The notes below the pieces were generated by a model. That model saw nothing but the letters and a program-made list of their open reading frames with translations, was not told the DNA's origin and ran no database searches. A stretch of 64,000 bases of DNA from SHYR01 sp036013055 (GTDB lineage Bacteria > Chloroflexota > Dehalococcoidia > UBA2979): NCBI GenBank assembly GCA_036013055.1, contig DASCQM010000013.1:10663-74662 (forward strand). The letters are read 5' to 3'. Below, in pieces: positions 17,387 through 26,127 of this stretch. Made by a program: the position numbers and the translations under genes. Position 1 is the stretch's first letter, and each line of letters opens with the position of its first letter.

Positions 17387-18751
17387 TCAGTCGAGGTCGC
17401 GGAGGTGGTGTGTGAAGAACCCGGCGGTGGCCACGATCGTGAGGCCGACCGCGGTCATCCCGATCGCCCAGTCGACGCCGATCACCGACGACAGCAGCCC
17501 CACACCGAAGACGCCGAACGAGACGATGCTGAATTCCATCATGTAGACGCTCATCACGCGTCCCCGATATGCGTCGTCCACGTACGCCTGCAGCAGCACG
17601 TTGCTCAGCGACATGCGCCCCGTTTGCCCCAGCCCGATCGGGATCATGATCACCGCGGTCAATAGCAGCGAACGCGACAGCACGAAGGCGATGAGCGCGA
17701 CCCCCAACAGGACAGAACTGCCAAGCAGGATCTTGCCCCGGTTCTTGTTCGGCATCGACGCGATCAGCAGTGAGCCCGCGACTGAACCGAGCCCGGTCAG
17801 CGTCATCAGCAGGCCGAGCTTGTCGGGACCCTCGTTCAGGACGTCAGCGACGAAGCCCGGCAGCAGCATCATGTAGGGCATCGAGAAGAGCACGATCACG
17901 AAGTTCGCGATCAACACCACGCGAACGTTCTTTTCCCTGGCGATGTAGCTCATCGCCTCACGGAACTCTGTCATGCTGCGACGAGCCGTGGCTCCCACGC
18001 TCACGCTGGCACCCGCGTCGCGATCCGCGGCGACCGACGGCTTCATCGGAACACGGCTGAGCGTGACGGCGGCGAAGAAGAAGCCGCTCGCCATCAGCGA
18101 GTAGGCCCAGGCGGCGCCAAACGCTGCGATCAGCAGACCACCGAGGCCGGGAGCGGCGAGCCGCATCAGGTTCATTCCGGCGGTATTCAGTGCGACCGCG
18201 TTCATCAGCCGTTCCTCACCGACCACGTCGGGGATCATCGCCTGCCGTGCGGGCATCATCGTCGCCCAGACCATGCCCTGCAGGCCGGCGCTGATCAGCA
18301 GGTGCGTGAACGTCAGCAGATCGAGGAAGAGCAGCGCCGCCACGCCAGCGGCGATCAGCCCGTTCATCAGCTGTCCGACCTGCAGCACCATCTTGCGAGG
18401 TAGCCGGTCCGCCAGCACGCCGCCGACCGGCGAGAACGCGAACATCGGGATCGCGCTGGCGAGGGAGATCGCCCCGAGCGCCGCGAATGAGCCGGTCAGA
18501 TCAAAGACGAGATAACCACTCGCCAGCATCTGCATGTTCGACGCGCCGAACTGACCGAGCATCGCCAGCAGGAACCAGCGGAACGGGACGATCGAGAGCG
18601 AATCAAACGTGCGCAGGCTGCCGACGCCTGAGCGCCCGCCACGATCGTTGATCAGTGGCGCGTCCGCTTCGCTCGCAGGCGGCGTGAACCCACGTTCAGC
18701 AACGTCGACGGTCGAGTCGCGGGTCGAGGATTGCGAGCGGGTAGCCATCAT
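17387..18751 (-). CDS. MFS transporter (EntS/DHA3-like)
   Basis: 454 residues with a ~50-residue hydrophilic N-terminus and about twelve membrane helices. The start of the core, 'FRWFLLAMLGQFGASNMQML', and 'PVGGVLADRLPRKMVLQVGQ' (MFS D-R-x-x-R-K loop signature) are typical of the DHA3/EntS-like exporters. It closely resembles in architecture the carrier at 22442-23923, with the two ABC pairs lying between them. Likely a drug or metabolite exporter; substrate unknown. Confidence 0.88.
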   Translation of the reverse strand: MMATRSQSSTRDSTVDVAERGFTPPASEADAPLINDRGGRSGVGSLRTFDSLSIVPFRWFLLAMLGQFGASNMQMLASGYLVFDLTGSFAALGAISLASAIPMFAFSPVGGVLADRLPRKMVLQVGQLMNGLIAAGVAALLFLDLLTFTHLLISAGLQGMVWATMMPARQAMIPDVVGEERLMNAVALNTAGMNLMRLAAPGLGGLLIAAFGAAWAYSLMASGFFFAAVTLSRVPMKPSVAADRDAGASVSVGATARRSMTEFREAMSYIAREKNVRVVLIANFVIVLFSMPYMMLLPGFVADVLNEGPDKLGLLMTLTGLGSVAGSLLIASMPNKNRGKILLGSSVLLGVALIAFVLSRSLLLTAVIMIPIGLGQTGRMSLSNVLLQAYVDDAYRGRVMSVYMMEFSIVSFGVFGVGLLSSVIGVDWAIGMTAVGLTIVATAGFFTHHLRDLD

Positions 18752-18848
18752 CCCGATGGTAGTCGCTTCCGAGACATCGTGCGTCGGGTGAATCCAGCGT
18801 CCGGCGCCGCCCGCCCCGCCGAGCGGGTCGCGAAGTTCGCCAAGCCCG

Positions 18849-19805
18849 GTGATACTGCCAGCAATGCCACCGATCTTCCGCGCCGAAACACTGTCGAAGC
18901 ACTACGGCTCCGTGCGGGCCCTCGACGGCGTCACCTTCGATGTCGAAGAGGGCGTCACGGGCCTGCTCGGCGCGAATGGCGCCGGCAAGAGCACCACGCT
19001 CAAGCTCTTCGTCGGTCTGCTCAAACCCGACGGCGGGAACGCGACGTTCCTCGGCGGCAACGAGGGCGAGGGGCGAGTCGTCTCCCGCCAGCGCATCGGC
19101 TACATGCCGGAGCACGACTGCCTGCCGGACGCGGTCCCGGCTGCGGAGTTCCTCACGCACATGGCGCAGGTCAGCGGACTGCCGCGCGTCGCCGCCCGCG
19201 TTCGCGCTACCGACGTACTGCGGCACGTCGGACTGTTCGAGGAGCGCTACCGCCCGATCGGCACATACAGCACCGGCATGAAGCAGCGCGTGAAGCTGGC
19301 GCAGGCGCTGGTCCACGACCCGGTCGTCGTGCTGCTCGATGAGCCCACCGCCGGTCTCGATCCGAGCGGCAGGCAGGAGATGCTCGACCTGATCCGCAGC
19401 ACCGGCCGCGACTTCGGCATCAGCATGGTGCTTTCGTCGCACCTGATGGGCGACGTCGAACGTACCTGCGAGCGCGTGATCGTGCTCGATGCGGGCACCC
19501 TGATGCGCACCGGCCCGATCGCCGCCTTCACCGAAGAGACCGAGGTGCTCACGATCGAGGTCTCCGAGGGCGCCGAGGCGCTCTCCTCGCTGCTCGCCGC
19601 GCGTGGCCTGGCCCCCTCCCTCAACGACAGCGCGCTCACGCTCGATGGCGTCACCGGCGAGGACTACGACACCGTGCGGGACGCGATCATCGAGTCCGGC
19701 GCCCTGCTCTACCGGCTCGCTCCCGAGCGCCACTCGCTGACCGAAATCTTCGAGCGCTCCGCGCCCGACTCGGATGCCGCGACGTCGGCTGAGGTGGCGG
19801 AGTGA
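18849..19805 (+). CDS. ABC transporter ATP-binding protein (pair 1)
   Basis: 318 residues from GTG 18849; the ATG at 18864 is an equally possible start and neither has a clear SD. Walker A 'GANGAGKST', Q-loop region 'IGYMPEHDCLPD', signature 'YSTGMKQRVKLAQAL' (S-T-G-M-K variant), Walker B 'VVLLDEPTAGLDP' and the switch His in 'VLSSHLMGDVE' are all present. This is the CcmA/NatA-like class that works with ABC-2 type permeases. Its stop overlaps the GTG of the permease gene by 4 nt, so the two are translationally coupled. Substrate unknown. Confidence 0.92.
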   Translation: MILPAMPPIFRAETLSKHYGSVRALDGVTFDVEEGVTGLLGANGAGKSTTLKLFVGLLKPDGGNATFLGGNEGEGRVVSRQRIGYMPEHDCLPDAVPAAEFLTHMAQVSGLPRVAARVRATDVLRHVGLFEERYRPIGTYSTGMKQRVKLAQALVHDPVVVLLDEPTAGLDPSGRQEMLDLIRSTGRDFGISMVLSSHLMGDVERTCERVIVLDAGTLMRTGPIAAFTEETEVLTIEVSEGAEALSSLLAARGLAPSLNDSALTLDGVTGEDYDTVRDAIIESGALLYRLAPERHSLTEIFERSAPDSDAATSAEVAE

Positions 19806-20692
19806 CCTCGACCGCCAACGCACCAGCGGGTGAGGTCTTCGACCTCGGGTACCAGGGGTACGACGGCGAGCGTCGCGGTCGCTGGAGCGCGCGGCAGGCG
19901 ATGTGGCGTGATGGCGTCCGCGTGACGCTCGGCCTCGGTCGCAGCATGGCGAAGAAGGTCGCGCCGTTCGTGTTCATCGGCCTCGCCTGGCTGCCGGCGG
20001 TGATCGTGATCGTGATCTCCGGCTTCGTTTCGACCTTCGGGGGCGAGGCAGCCGAGGAGATCGAAGGGGGAACGTTCTCGGAGCACTTCGAGTTCGCGTT
20101 CCTCTTCATCCTGCTCTTCGCCGCCGTCGTCGGACCCGAACTGCTCTGCCCGGATCGCAGCCAGGGCGTGATCACGCTCTACCTCGTACGCCCGATCACC
20201 ACCACGGACTACGTGGCAGCGCGCTGGCTCGCCTTCCTCACCGTGGCCGCGTTCGCGCTCTGGACGCCGCAGTCATTGATCTTCGTCTGGAGCGCCCTCT
20301 CGGCGCGAGACCCGTGGGACTGGGCGCGCGACAACTGGGATGCCATCCCGCGATTCATGGCCGCCGGTCTTGTCATCGGCACGTTCCTCACCACGCTCAC
20401 GATGACCGTCTCCAGCTTCACCACGCGCCGCCCGTACGCGGCGATCGGCACGCTGGCGATCATCGGCATCGGCGGTGCGCTCGGCGGGATCGGCGAAGAG
20501 GCATTCAGCGGCGCGACCGGCGACTGGATGTCGCTGCTGAACTTCACCCACGCACTGATGTCCGTCAGCAATTGGATCTTCGACGTGCCCGTTGATGCGG
20601 CCCTCGGTGCCGGCACGTACCTCGCCTGGGTCGCCGGGCTCACCGTCGCGATGAACGCCGTGCTCTGGTGGCGTTACCGGGGTATCGGCTGA
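19802..20692 (+). CDS. ABC-2 type permease (pair 1)
   Basis: 296 residues with about six hydrophobic segments ('KVAPFVFIGLAWLPAVIVIV', 'FAFLFILLFAAVVGPELLCPD', 'LAFLTVAAFALWTPQSLIF', and others). The 'D-R-S-Q-G-V-I-T-L-Y-L-V-R-P-I' segment is typical of ABC-2 permeases encoded next to NatA-like ATPases. It starts with GTG overlapping the ATPase stop by 4 nt and ends overlapping the next ATPase start by 1 nt (TGATG), so all four genes form one operon. It forms the membrane channel for the ATPase of 18849-19805. Confidence 0.88.
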   Translation: MTSTANAPAGEVFDLGYQGYDGERRGRWSARQAMWRDGVRVTLGLGRSMAKKVAPFVFIGLAWLPAVIVIVISGFVSTFGGEAAEEIEGGTFSEHFEFAFLFILLFAAVVGPELLCPDRSQGVITLYLVRPITTTDYVAARWLAFLTVAAFALWTPQSLIFVWSALSARDPWDWARDNWDAIPRFMAAGLVIGTFLTTLTMTVSSFTTRRPYAAIGTLAIIGIGGALGGIGEEAFSGATGDWMSLLNFTHALMSVSNWIFDVPVDAALGAGTYLAWVAGLTVAMNAVLWWRYRGIG

Positions 20693-21654
20693 TGACGAAC
20701 GGGCCGCTTTCGCCGTCGTCAGTGCCGACGATCAGCGTCGACCGCGTCTCCCGCTGGTTCGGCAGCGTCGTTGCCGTGAACGACGTCTCGTTCGATATCT
20801 TTCCCGGCATCACGGCGCTGCTCGGCCCCAATGGCGCAGGCAAGACCACGCTGCTGCGCATGATCTCAGGCCTCGGCGAACCCTCTGATGGCAACGTCAC
20901 GGTGCTCGATGAGCCGGTCAGGCAGAACCACGAACTCTTCCGGCGCATCGGCGTGATGACCGAGCAGGAAGCCGTCTACGATTTCCTCAGCGGTCGCGCA
21001 TTTGTCGAGTTGAACGCCCGGCTGCAGGGCCTGCCCGACGTCTCGGCCGCCGTCGATCAGGCGATTGAGCTCGTCGATCTCGCGGACGAGCAGCACCGCC
21101 GGCTCGGTGGCTACTCGCGCGGCATGCGACAGCGGCTGCGGCTGGCAGCAACGCTGGTGCATTCGCCCGACGTGCTGCTGCTCGACGAGCCGCTCTCCGG
21201 CACCGACCCGCGCCAGCGCCTGCACTTCATGGAAGTCATGAAACGCATCGCCGCCGAGGGTCGCACCGTGGTGATCTCCTCGCACATCCTCGAAGAGGTC
21301 GAGTCGCTGGCGGACCGTATCATCCTGCTCACCGCTGGCAAGGTCGCGGCAACCGGGGAATACCGCGCGATCCGCGAGAAGCTCAACGAGCGCCCCTACC
21401 TGGTCCTCGTCGAGTGCGACACGCCGCGACTGCTCGGCGCCGGGCTGCTGGAGATCGACGCGATCGAGTCCGTCGAGGTCGACGAGGACGGCCGCCTGCG
21501 CGTGCGCAGTCGCGATGTCGCGGCGCTTCAGCGCGCACTGCCCAGCATCGCGCGCGACCGCAACGTTCGCCTCCTGCGCGTCGAACCGCTCGACGACTCC
21601 CTCGAAAGCGTCTTTGAGTACCTCGCGCAGCAGCAGTGGACGGCTCGCGGATGA
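20692..21654 (+). CDS. ABC transporter ATP-binding protein (pair 2)
   Basis: 320 residues from ATG 20692, which shares its A with the permease TGA; a further in-frame start lies upstream inside the permease but coupling favours this one. Walker A 'GPNGAGKTT', signature 'YSRGMRQRLRLAATL', Walker B 'VLLLDEPLSGTDP', and switch 'VISSHILEEVE'. After ~residue 225 a C-terminal extension of the NatA type ('RPYLVLVECDTPRLLGAG...') follows. It is similar to but clearly distinct from the ATPase of pair 1. Its stop overlaps the start of the second permease. Confidence 0.92.
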   Translation: MTNGPLSPSSVPTISVDRVSRWFGSVVAVNDVSFDIFPGITALLGPNGAGKTTLLRMISGLGEPSDGNVTVLDEPVRQNHELFRRIGVMTEQEAVYDFLSGRAFVELNARLQGLPDVSAAVDQAIELVDLADEQHRRLGGYSRGMRQRLRLAATLVHSPDVLLLDEPLSGTDPRQRLHFMEVMKRIAAEGRTVVISSHILEEVESLADRIILLTAGKVAATGEYRAIREKLNERPYLVLVECDTPRLLGAGLLEIDAIESVEVDEDGRLRVRSRDVAALQRALPSIARDRNVRLLRVEPLDDSLESVFEYLAQQQWTARG

Positions 21655-22367
21655 CAACAATGCTCGTGCTCTCGCTGCGCCAGCTCGCCGGCGGCCGCCG
21701 GGCGTGGATCATGCTCCTGCTCGCCGCGATCCCGCTGCTCTTCGCGCTTATCTACCGCCTCGCGGGCGGCGAGGAGACACCCACCGAGTTCGGGGACGGG
21801 CTGACCAGCCACCTGATCGTCTCCACCATCCTGCCGCTCATGATGCTGGTGCTCGCAACGGCGGCGTTCGGCAACGAACTCGATGACCGCACTCTGCCCT
21901 ACCTCATCCTGAAGCCACTGCCGCGCTGGAAGATCGTGCTGCCGAAATTGCTTGCGCCGCTGCTCGTCGGCGGCGTTCCGGTCGTCGTCAGCGGGTACCT
22001 CGCGACGTTGATCGTGACCGAGGGCGACGTCGGCTACGCACTGACGACGGCGGCGGCGCTGCTCGTCGGCGCGACCGCCTACGCCGCGCTCTTCACGTGG
22101 GCGGGGCTGGCGATCCGTTACGCGCTGCCGTTTGGCGTCGCATACATCTTCGTCTGGGAAGCGGCGCTCTCGACGTTCCTCGGCGGCACGCGATTCCTCT
22201 CGGTGCGGCAGTACACGCTGGCAGTCGTGCACGGTCTGGACGACAGTCGCCTCGCCAGGGAGACGATCGGTCTCGACCTCCCCGGCGCGCTGATCGGCGC
22301 GGTACTCGTAGTGATCGCTTCGCTTGTGCTCACCACGCGCAGGCTCTCGCGCATGGACATCCCTTAG
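21651..22367 (+). CDS. ABC-2 type permease (pair 2)
   Basis: 238 residues from ATG 21651, overlapping the preceding TGA by 4 nt. About six membrane segments, with 'FGNELDDRTLPYLILKPLPR', the cytosolic motif common to ABC-2 subunits in which the D-R/K-G-T/L... turn precedes a K-P-x-P-R segment. It is the probable membrane partner of the ATPase at 20692-21654. Last gene of the four-gene ABC operon; a 74-nt gap separates it from an MFS gene. Confidence 0.87.
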   Translation: MTTMLVLSLRQLAGGRRAWIMLLLAAIPLLFALIYRLAGGEETPTEFGDGLTSHLIVSTILPLMMLVLATAAFGNELDDRTLPYLILKPLPRWKIVLPKLLAPLLVGGVPVVVSGYLATLIVTEGDVGYALTTAAALLVGATAYAALFTWAGLAIRYALPFGVAYIFVWEAALSTFLGGTRFLSVRQYTLAVVHGLDDSRLARETIGLDLPGALIGAVLVVIASLVLTTRRLSRMDIP

Positions 22368-22441
22368 CGCGTCACGCGACTGCGCGGTGCATAATCCCGG
22401 TAGCGGCGGACATCGACGTTCGACCGCCATGAGGGATCCCG

Positions 22442-23923
22442 GTGCCCCGACGACGCCCACCGCCACGCGACTACATGGACCCCGACGCAGGTCAGCGCGG
22501 TCCTGACTACCTGTCGGCACCCTCGGTCGCCACCGCCGCGCGCGCAGTGAACGGCGGCTCGCCACCTCCCGCGATCGACGTGCCGCCCGACGAACCCGCG
22601 GTGCCGCCCCAGCCCGACACAGCGATCGACGGCAGCGGCGAACCGCCCTCGTCGAACGGCGTGGCCACGGCGACACCGCCCGACGCGCCGCCACCAACGA
22701 GGCCGAAAGCATCGCTGCGCGACGCCTTCGCCGCGTTCCGGCTGCCCGACTTCCGCTACCTCACGCTCTCGACGATCGCCGTCGGCTTCGGGCAGTGGGC
22801 GCAGCAGATCGGCATCTTCTGGCTGATCCTCGAACTCACCGGCTCCGCCGTGCAGCTCGGCGCACTCGCCGCCACGCGCGGTCTGATCGGGACCGCCGTC
22901 GCACCAGTCGGCGGTCTGCTCGCCGAGAAGTACCCGCGACGCGCCGTGATGGTCTGGTCGACGTTCGCCGGTGCCGCCCAGGCGGCGGTGCTGGCCGCGC
23001 TGGTGATCACCGAGACGGTCGAGGTCTGGCACGTCTACGCCTTCGCCCTGATCGCCGGGACGACGATGAGCATCAACCAGCCGACGCGACAGGCGCTGGT
23101 CTACGACGTGACGTCGGACGAGCTGCTGCCGAACGCGGTCGCGATGAACTCCGCGGCGCAGAACGTCTCCCGCGTAGCCGGCCCGCCACTGGCCGGCGCG
23201 CTGATCGGCTTCTTCGGCGTGGCTTCGGCATTCGTCTTCATCGTCGTTGCGCGCGGCATCGCGGTGGTGCTGACGCTGCTGATCAGCCACCGCACGCGTC
23301 AGGTGCGGCTGCGCGGGAGCGCTGGCTCGGCACTGCGGCAGATGGGTGAAGGCTTCCGCTACTCGTGGAACGACAAGCCGATCTTTGGGTTGATTGTGGT
23401 CAGCGCGATCCCCTCGCTGCTGGTGTATCCGTACATCCCGTTCATGGCGACGTTCTCGAACGACGTCTTCGGGCGCGGCGCGGAGGGATTCGGTCTGCTC
23501 ACCTCGATGCTCGGCTGGGGCTCGATCGTGGGCCTGATGCTGCTGGCGATCTTCAGCAACGTCCCCCGCAAGGGGCTGATCATGATGTCGTTCTTCACGA
23601 TCTACGCACTGCTGCTCGTGGCCTTCTCGTGGTCGCCGATCTTCTACCTCTCGCTTGCGATCCTCGCCTTAGCGGGTGTCTTCCACGCGATCGCCATGGC
23701 GCTCAACAACACGCTGCTCCAACTCGCCGTGCGCAACGAGATGCGCGGGCGCGTGATGTCGGTCTTCCAGATGAGCCACGGGCTGCAGCCGCTCGGATCG
23801 CTGCCGATGGGTCTGCTTGTCGCGTCCCAGGGGCCTCAGATCGGCGTCGGCGCGTTCATGATCGCGGCGAGCGTGATCTTCGTGTTCCTGACTGTGTTCT
23901 GGGCCAGCCTGCGCCGGCTCTAG
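22442..23923 (+). CDS. MFS transporter with long disordered N-terminus
   Basis: 493 residues from GTG 22442, which has GAGGGA five bases upstream; an ATG 11 codons later is an alternative. The first ~85 residues are Pro/Ala-rich and probably disordered. The core begins at 'FRLPDFRYLTLSTIAVGFG' and has twelve helices, with 'GGLLAEKYPRRAVMVWS' as the MFS loop 2-3 signature and 'YDVTSDELLPNAVAMNSAAQN', characteristic of the EntS/DHA3 branch. Likely an exporter; substrate unknown. Confidence 0.88.
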   Translation: MPRRRPPPRDYMDPDAGQRGPDYLSAPSVATAARAVNGGSPPPAIDVPPDEPAVPPQPDTAIDGSGEPPSSNGVATATPPDAPPPTRPKASLRDAFAAFRLPDFRYLTLSTIAVGFGQWAQQIGIFWLILELTGSAVQLGALAATRGLIGTAVAPVGGLLAEKYPRRAVMVWSTFAGAAQAAVLAALVITETVEVWHVYAFALIAGTTMSINQPTRQALVYDVTSDELLPNAVAMNSAAQNVSRVAGPPLAGALIGFFGVASAFVFIVVARGIAVVLTLLISHRTRQVRLRGSAGSALRQMGEGFRYSWNDKPIFGLIVVSAIPSLLVYPYIPFMATFSNDVFGRGAEGFGLLTSMLGWGSIVGLMLLAIFSNVPRKGLIMMSFFTIYALLLVAFSWSPIFYLSLAILALAGVFHAIAMALNNTLLQLAVRNEMRGRVMSVFQMSHGLQPLGSLPMGLLVASQGPQIGVGAFMIAASVIFVFLTVFWASLRRL

Positions 23924-24069
23924 CGCGACGTGCTGTCGTCGATCGAGGATGCCTTCAGTCGAGTCAGGATTTCGTCGCCCACCGTCATCGGGGAATGCCA
24001 TGAACCGAACGTGCCGTCAGGGAAGGGTCAGATCACAACCGTGCAAGTTGACGGGTGCTGGCCAGGCGG

Positions 24070-24756
24070 TCAGCGGTTCGATCGAGCCTCGGCCGCCGCA
24101 GCGATTTCTCGCGCCCGACCCGTCGCATCGAATCCACTACCGGCCAACCACGAGGGTTCGGCGAGCTGTTCAAAGTGATCGCCTGGCTCGTCCCAGCGGT
24201 GCAGAAGACGAGCCTGTGGGCGGCCACTACTGACGGCCTCGATCTCATGCACTTCGGCGACTGCCCGCCGCGTCGGAGCCTGCCAGTCGTCGCCGAGCGT
24301 TCGGATGTAGACCATCAGGTCGAGCGCCGCAGCCTGCTCATCCGGCACGCCGTTCTCGCCGGTCAGCACCGCAAACGCCTGATCCAGCCCCGGGGCGTGC
24401 AGAGCCGTTGCGAGCGAATAGCCACGTCCGAGGGTGGCGAAGACACGACGCACCGGTGCGCCCCAGATGTATCCCGGCACCTCTGCCTGGCTGATTTCCG
24501 GCACGACCAGGTAGCCGCCCGGCGCCTCCGACTCCAGCGCGTCAAGGTCAGCCGGGTGGTCGATCAGCGTGTGCAATGGGGTACCCGCTGGAACGTGCTC
24601 AAGCGCCAGGCGCGTCACCGTCGACTTGCCCGCCCAGCGCGGGATTGCTACCACGAGCAGCGATCGCCGCTGCTGCGCGGTCAGCTGCAACGTCGCGGCA
24701 ATCTCGGGCGACATCGTCCCGTTCTGCACGAGATCGATGATGTCGGGGTCGGCCAT
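24070..24756 (-). CDS. Orphan TadA/PilT-like ATPase domain protein
   Basis: 228 residues from ATG 24756, chosen because GGAGGA lies 4 nt upstream. No full match is recognised, but the pattern resembles the C-domain of type II/IV secretion and pilus ATPases: 'LLVVAIPRWAGKSTVTRLAL' as a Walker A-like loop (the first Gly is replaced), 'GGYLVVPEI' as a Walker B-like strand, 'GYSLATALHAPGLDQAF' like the 'ATLHT/ATIHA' motif, then 'LDLMVYIRTL' and 'RAVAEVHEIEAV' like the end of TadA. The large N-terminal domain of those ATPases is missing and no pilus genes are near. It is divergently transcribed from the 24847 gene. Function unknown; it may bind ATP as a regulator. Confidence 0.6.
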   Translation of the reverse strand: MADPDIIDLVQNGTMSPEIAATLQLTAQQRRSLLVVAIPRWAGKSTVTRLALEHVPAGTPLHTLIDHPADLDALESEAPGGYLVVPEISQAEVPGYIWGAPVRRVFATLGRGYSLATALHAPGLDQAFAVLTGENGVPDEQAAALDLMVYIRTLGDDWQAPTRRAVAEVHEIEAVSSGRPQARLLHRWDEPGDHFEQLAEPSWLAGSGFDATGRAREIAAAAEARSNR

Positions 24757-24846
24757 GATTCCTCCACGCATCGACGCGCCAGCGGCGGCGACAGGTACGA
24801 TGTCCGTAGCCACGTCAGCATAGCGGGAACCCACGCGGAGGCGGTC

Positions 24847-25254
24847 ATGCCGGAGCAGTACGTCGCAAAGGACAATGAGACCGGGCTGGAGATCTCAGTC
24901 ACAGGTGACTTCCCTGAAGACCCCGACGACCGCGTCCGCATTGCGCGCACCGCGACGCTCTTCACCCGCCTCTTTTCGACGATCCTCTCGACCGAGAGCA
25001 TCACGGAACGGCGGCAACGATTCCGAGCCGTGGAATCTCAGCTTGAGATCGCCGACGCGCTGATCAAGGAAGATTTCACCGAGGTTCAGCAACTGATGCG
25101 CGAGACGATGCACTCGATGGGCGTCTCGGAGGAGCAACTCGCCGAGATCGAAGCTGAACTGAAACGGCACCTCAAGGAGATGGGCGGCATCGACTTCCCC
25201 GATGCGACCGACGAGGACGCCCCACCAGACGAGGACGGGCCGCCCGCCCCGTAG
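24847..25254 (+). CDS. Small acidic helical protein of unknown function
   Basis: 135 residues from ATG 24847 with GGAGG eight bases before it. I do not recognise a family. The middle (~residues 45-110) is strongly helical with heptad-like spacing ('RFRAVESQLEIADALIKEDF', 'EEQLAEIEAELKRHLKEM'), and the C-terminus is a run of Asp/Glu/Pro. No membrane segment or catalytic motif. It is divergent from the TadA-like ATPase gene across a 90-nt gap, so they may share control. Confidence 0.75.
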   Translation: MPEQYVAKDNETGLEISVTGDFPEDPDDRVRIARTATLFTRLFSTILSTESITERRQRFRAVESQLEIADALIKEDFTEVQQLMRETMHSMGVSEEQLAEIEAELKRHLKEMGGIDFPDATDEDAPPDEDGPPAP

Positions 25255-25280
25255 CGCCGCCGGAGACCGGGCCGCCGCGT

Positions 25281-26027
25281 CTACTCGACGCGATCGACGA
25301 TCAGGCGGTAGCCAGCACCGGGCAGCGAGTCGATCGCCCGATCCAGTCCAATCGCGCTCAACTTCCGTCGCAGCGAGTGCACGTGCGATCGGATCGCGGC
25401 GCGGCCATGGCGATCGGCGAACGCCTCGCCCCAGAGCGCCTGCGCGATCACGTCGTGGGTGGTGACACGCGGACGGTCGCGGATCATCGCGGCGAGGATG
25501 CGAGCCTCGAACGGCGTAACACTCGTACTGCCGAGCGGCCCCGTGGCCTCTCGCCGCGCGCCGTCGAACGTGAGCGCCAGCTCCGACCGAGCCCCGTCTC
25601 CGGCGTGCGTCATTGCAGCGTGGACCACGTCGGATACGCTCGCGGTCGTCGGTACCACGATCAGCGGCTGAAGATCGCTGGGCGGCGATTGGCGATGCCA
25701 GGACGAGTGTTCGGGCAGCACAGTGACGACCGGCAGTCGTTCGTCCTCGACAGCCCCCCGCACCCGCTCGATCAGCCGCCTCAGCGGTGTCGCGTCGCCG
25801 CCGGCATCGACGATCGCGAGGTCAGGAACGGTCGAAGCGCGCCGGATGCCGGCGGTCGCGTGATCCGCGTCGCTGCTGCCGGCCGCGGCGTGTCCGGCGC
25901 GTCGCAGCGCGCGTGTCAGCGAGTGACGCCAATCCGTACTCTCCGAGATCACGAACGCATGCACAGCGCCTCGCCTGCCCTTCGCCGCAGCAATCGTATT
26001 CTCATCGGCAGCCGGCACGAACGCCAC
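25281..26027 (-). CDS. Winged-helix (OmpR/PhoB-type) transcription regulator with degenerate receiver
   Basis: 248 residues. The C-terminal ~95 residues form a Trans_reg_C DNA-binding domain: 'LTPFEARILAAMI'-like start ('VTPFEARIL'), 'HDVIAQALWGEAF', 'AIRSHVHSLRRKLSAIG' as recognition helix, and 'LPGAGYRLIVD' wing. The N-terminal half resembles a receiver ('VPDLAIVDAGGDATPLRRLI') but lacks a clear acidic pocket, so it is probably not regulated by standard phosphorylation. No histidine kinase is adjacent. It is divergent from uvrA; it might control itself or uvrA, but nothing in the sequence shows this. Confidence 0.8.
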   Translation of the reverse strand: MAFVPAADENTIAAAKGRRGAVHAFVISESTDWRHSLTRALRRAGHAAAGSSDADHATAGIRRASTVPDLAIVDAGGDATPLRRLIERVRGAVEDERLPVVTVLPEHSSWHRQSPPSDLQPLIVVPTTASVSDVVHAAMTHAGDGARSELALTFDGARREATGPLGSTSVTPFEARILAAMIRDRPRVTTHDVIAQALWGEAFADRHGRAAIRSHVHSLRRKLSAIGLDRAIDSLPGAGYRLIVDRVE

Positions 26028-26046
26028 GAGCCGTTGATACCAACTC

Positions 26047-26075
26047 TTGAGGGACAGCGCCGAGCCTCGTACGAT
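26047..26075 (+). promoter_or_regulatory. Sigma-70-type promoter of uvrA
   Basis: TTGAGG (26047-26052) and TACGAT (26070-26075) are separated by exactly 17 bp and lie 52 bp upstream of the uvrA start. Each hexamer matches consensus at four positions. Confidence 0.6.
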
Positions 26076-26082
26076 AGCGATT

Positions 26083-26096
26083 CGAGCGTTTGTTCT
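26083..26096 (+). promoter_or_regulatory. Candidate LexA (SOS) box in the uvrA promoter
   Basis: CGAGC-gttt-GTTCT matches the Gram-positive-type LexA operator CGAAC-N4-GTTCG at eight of ten fixed positions. It starts seven bases after the uvrA -10 box, at the expected transcription start, where a bound repressor would block initiation. uvrA is a standard SOS gene in many bacteria. Confidence 0.5.
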
Positions 26097-26127
26097 ACCC
26101 GATACTCCCTATCGCTGAGGTGAACCC

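Noticed and set aside
17041..17415. Open frame running past the carboxylase stop on the plus strand
   Set aside because: Arg-rich out-of-frame reading of the carboxylase end; no ribosome binding site.
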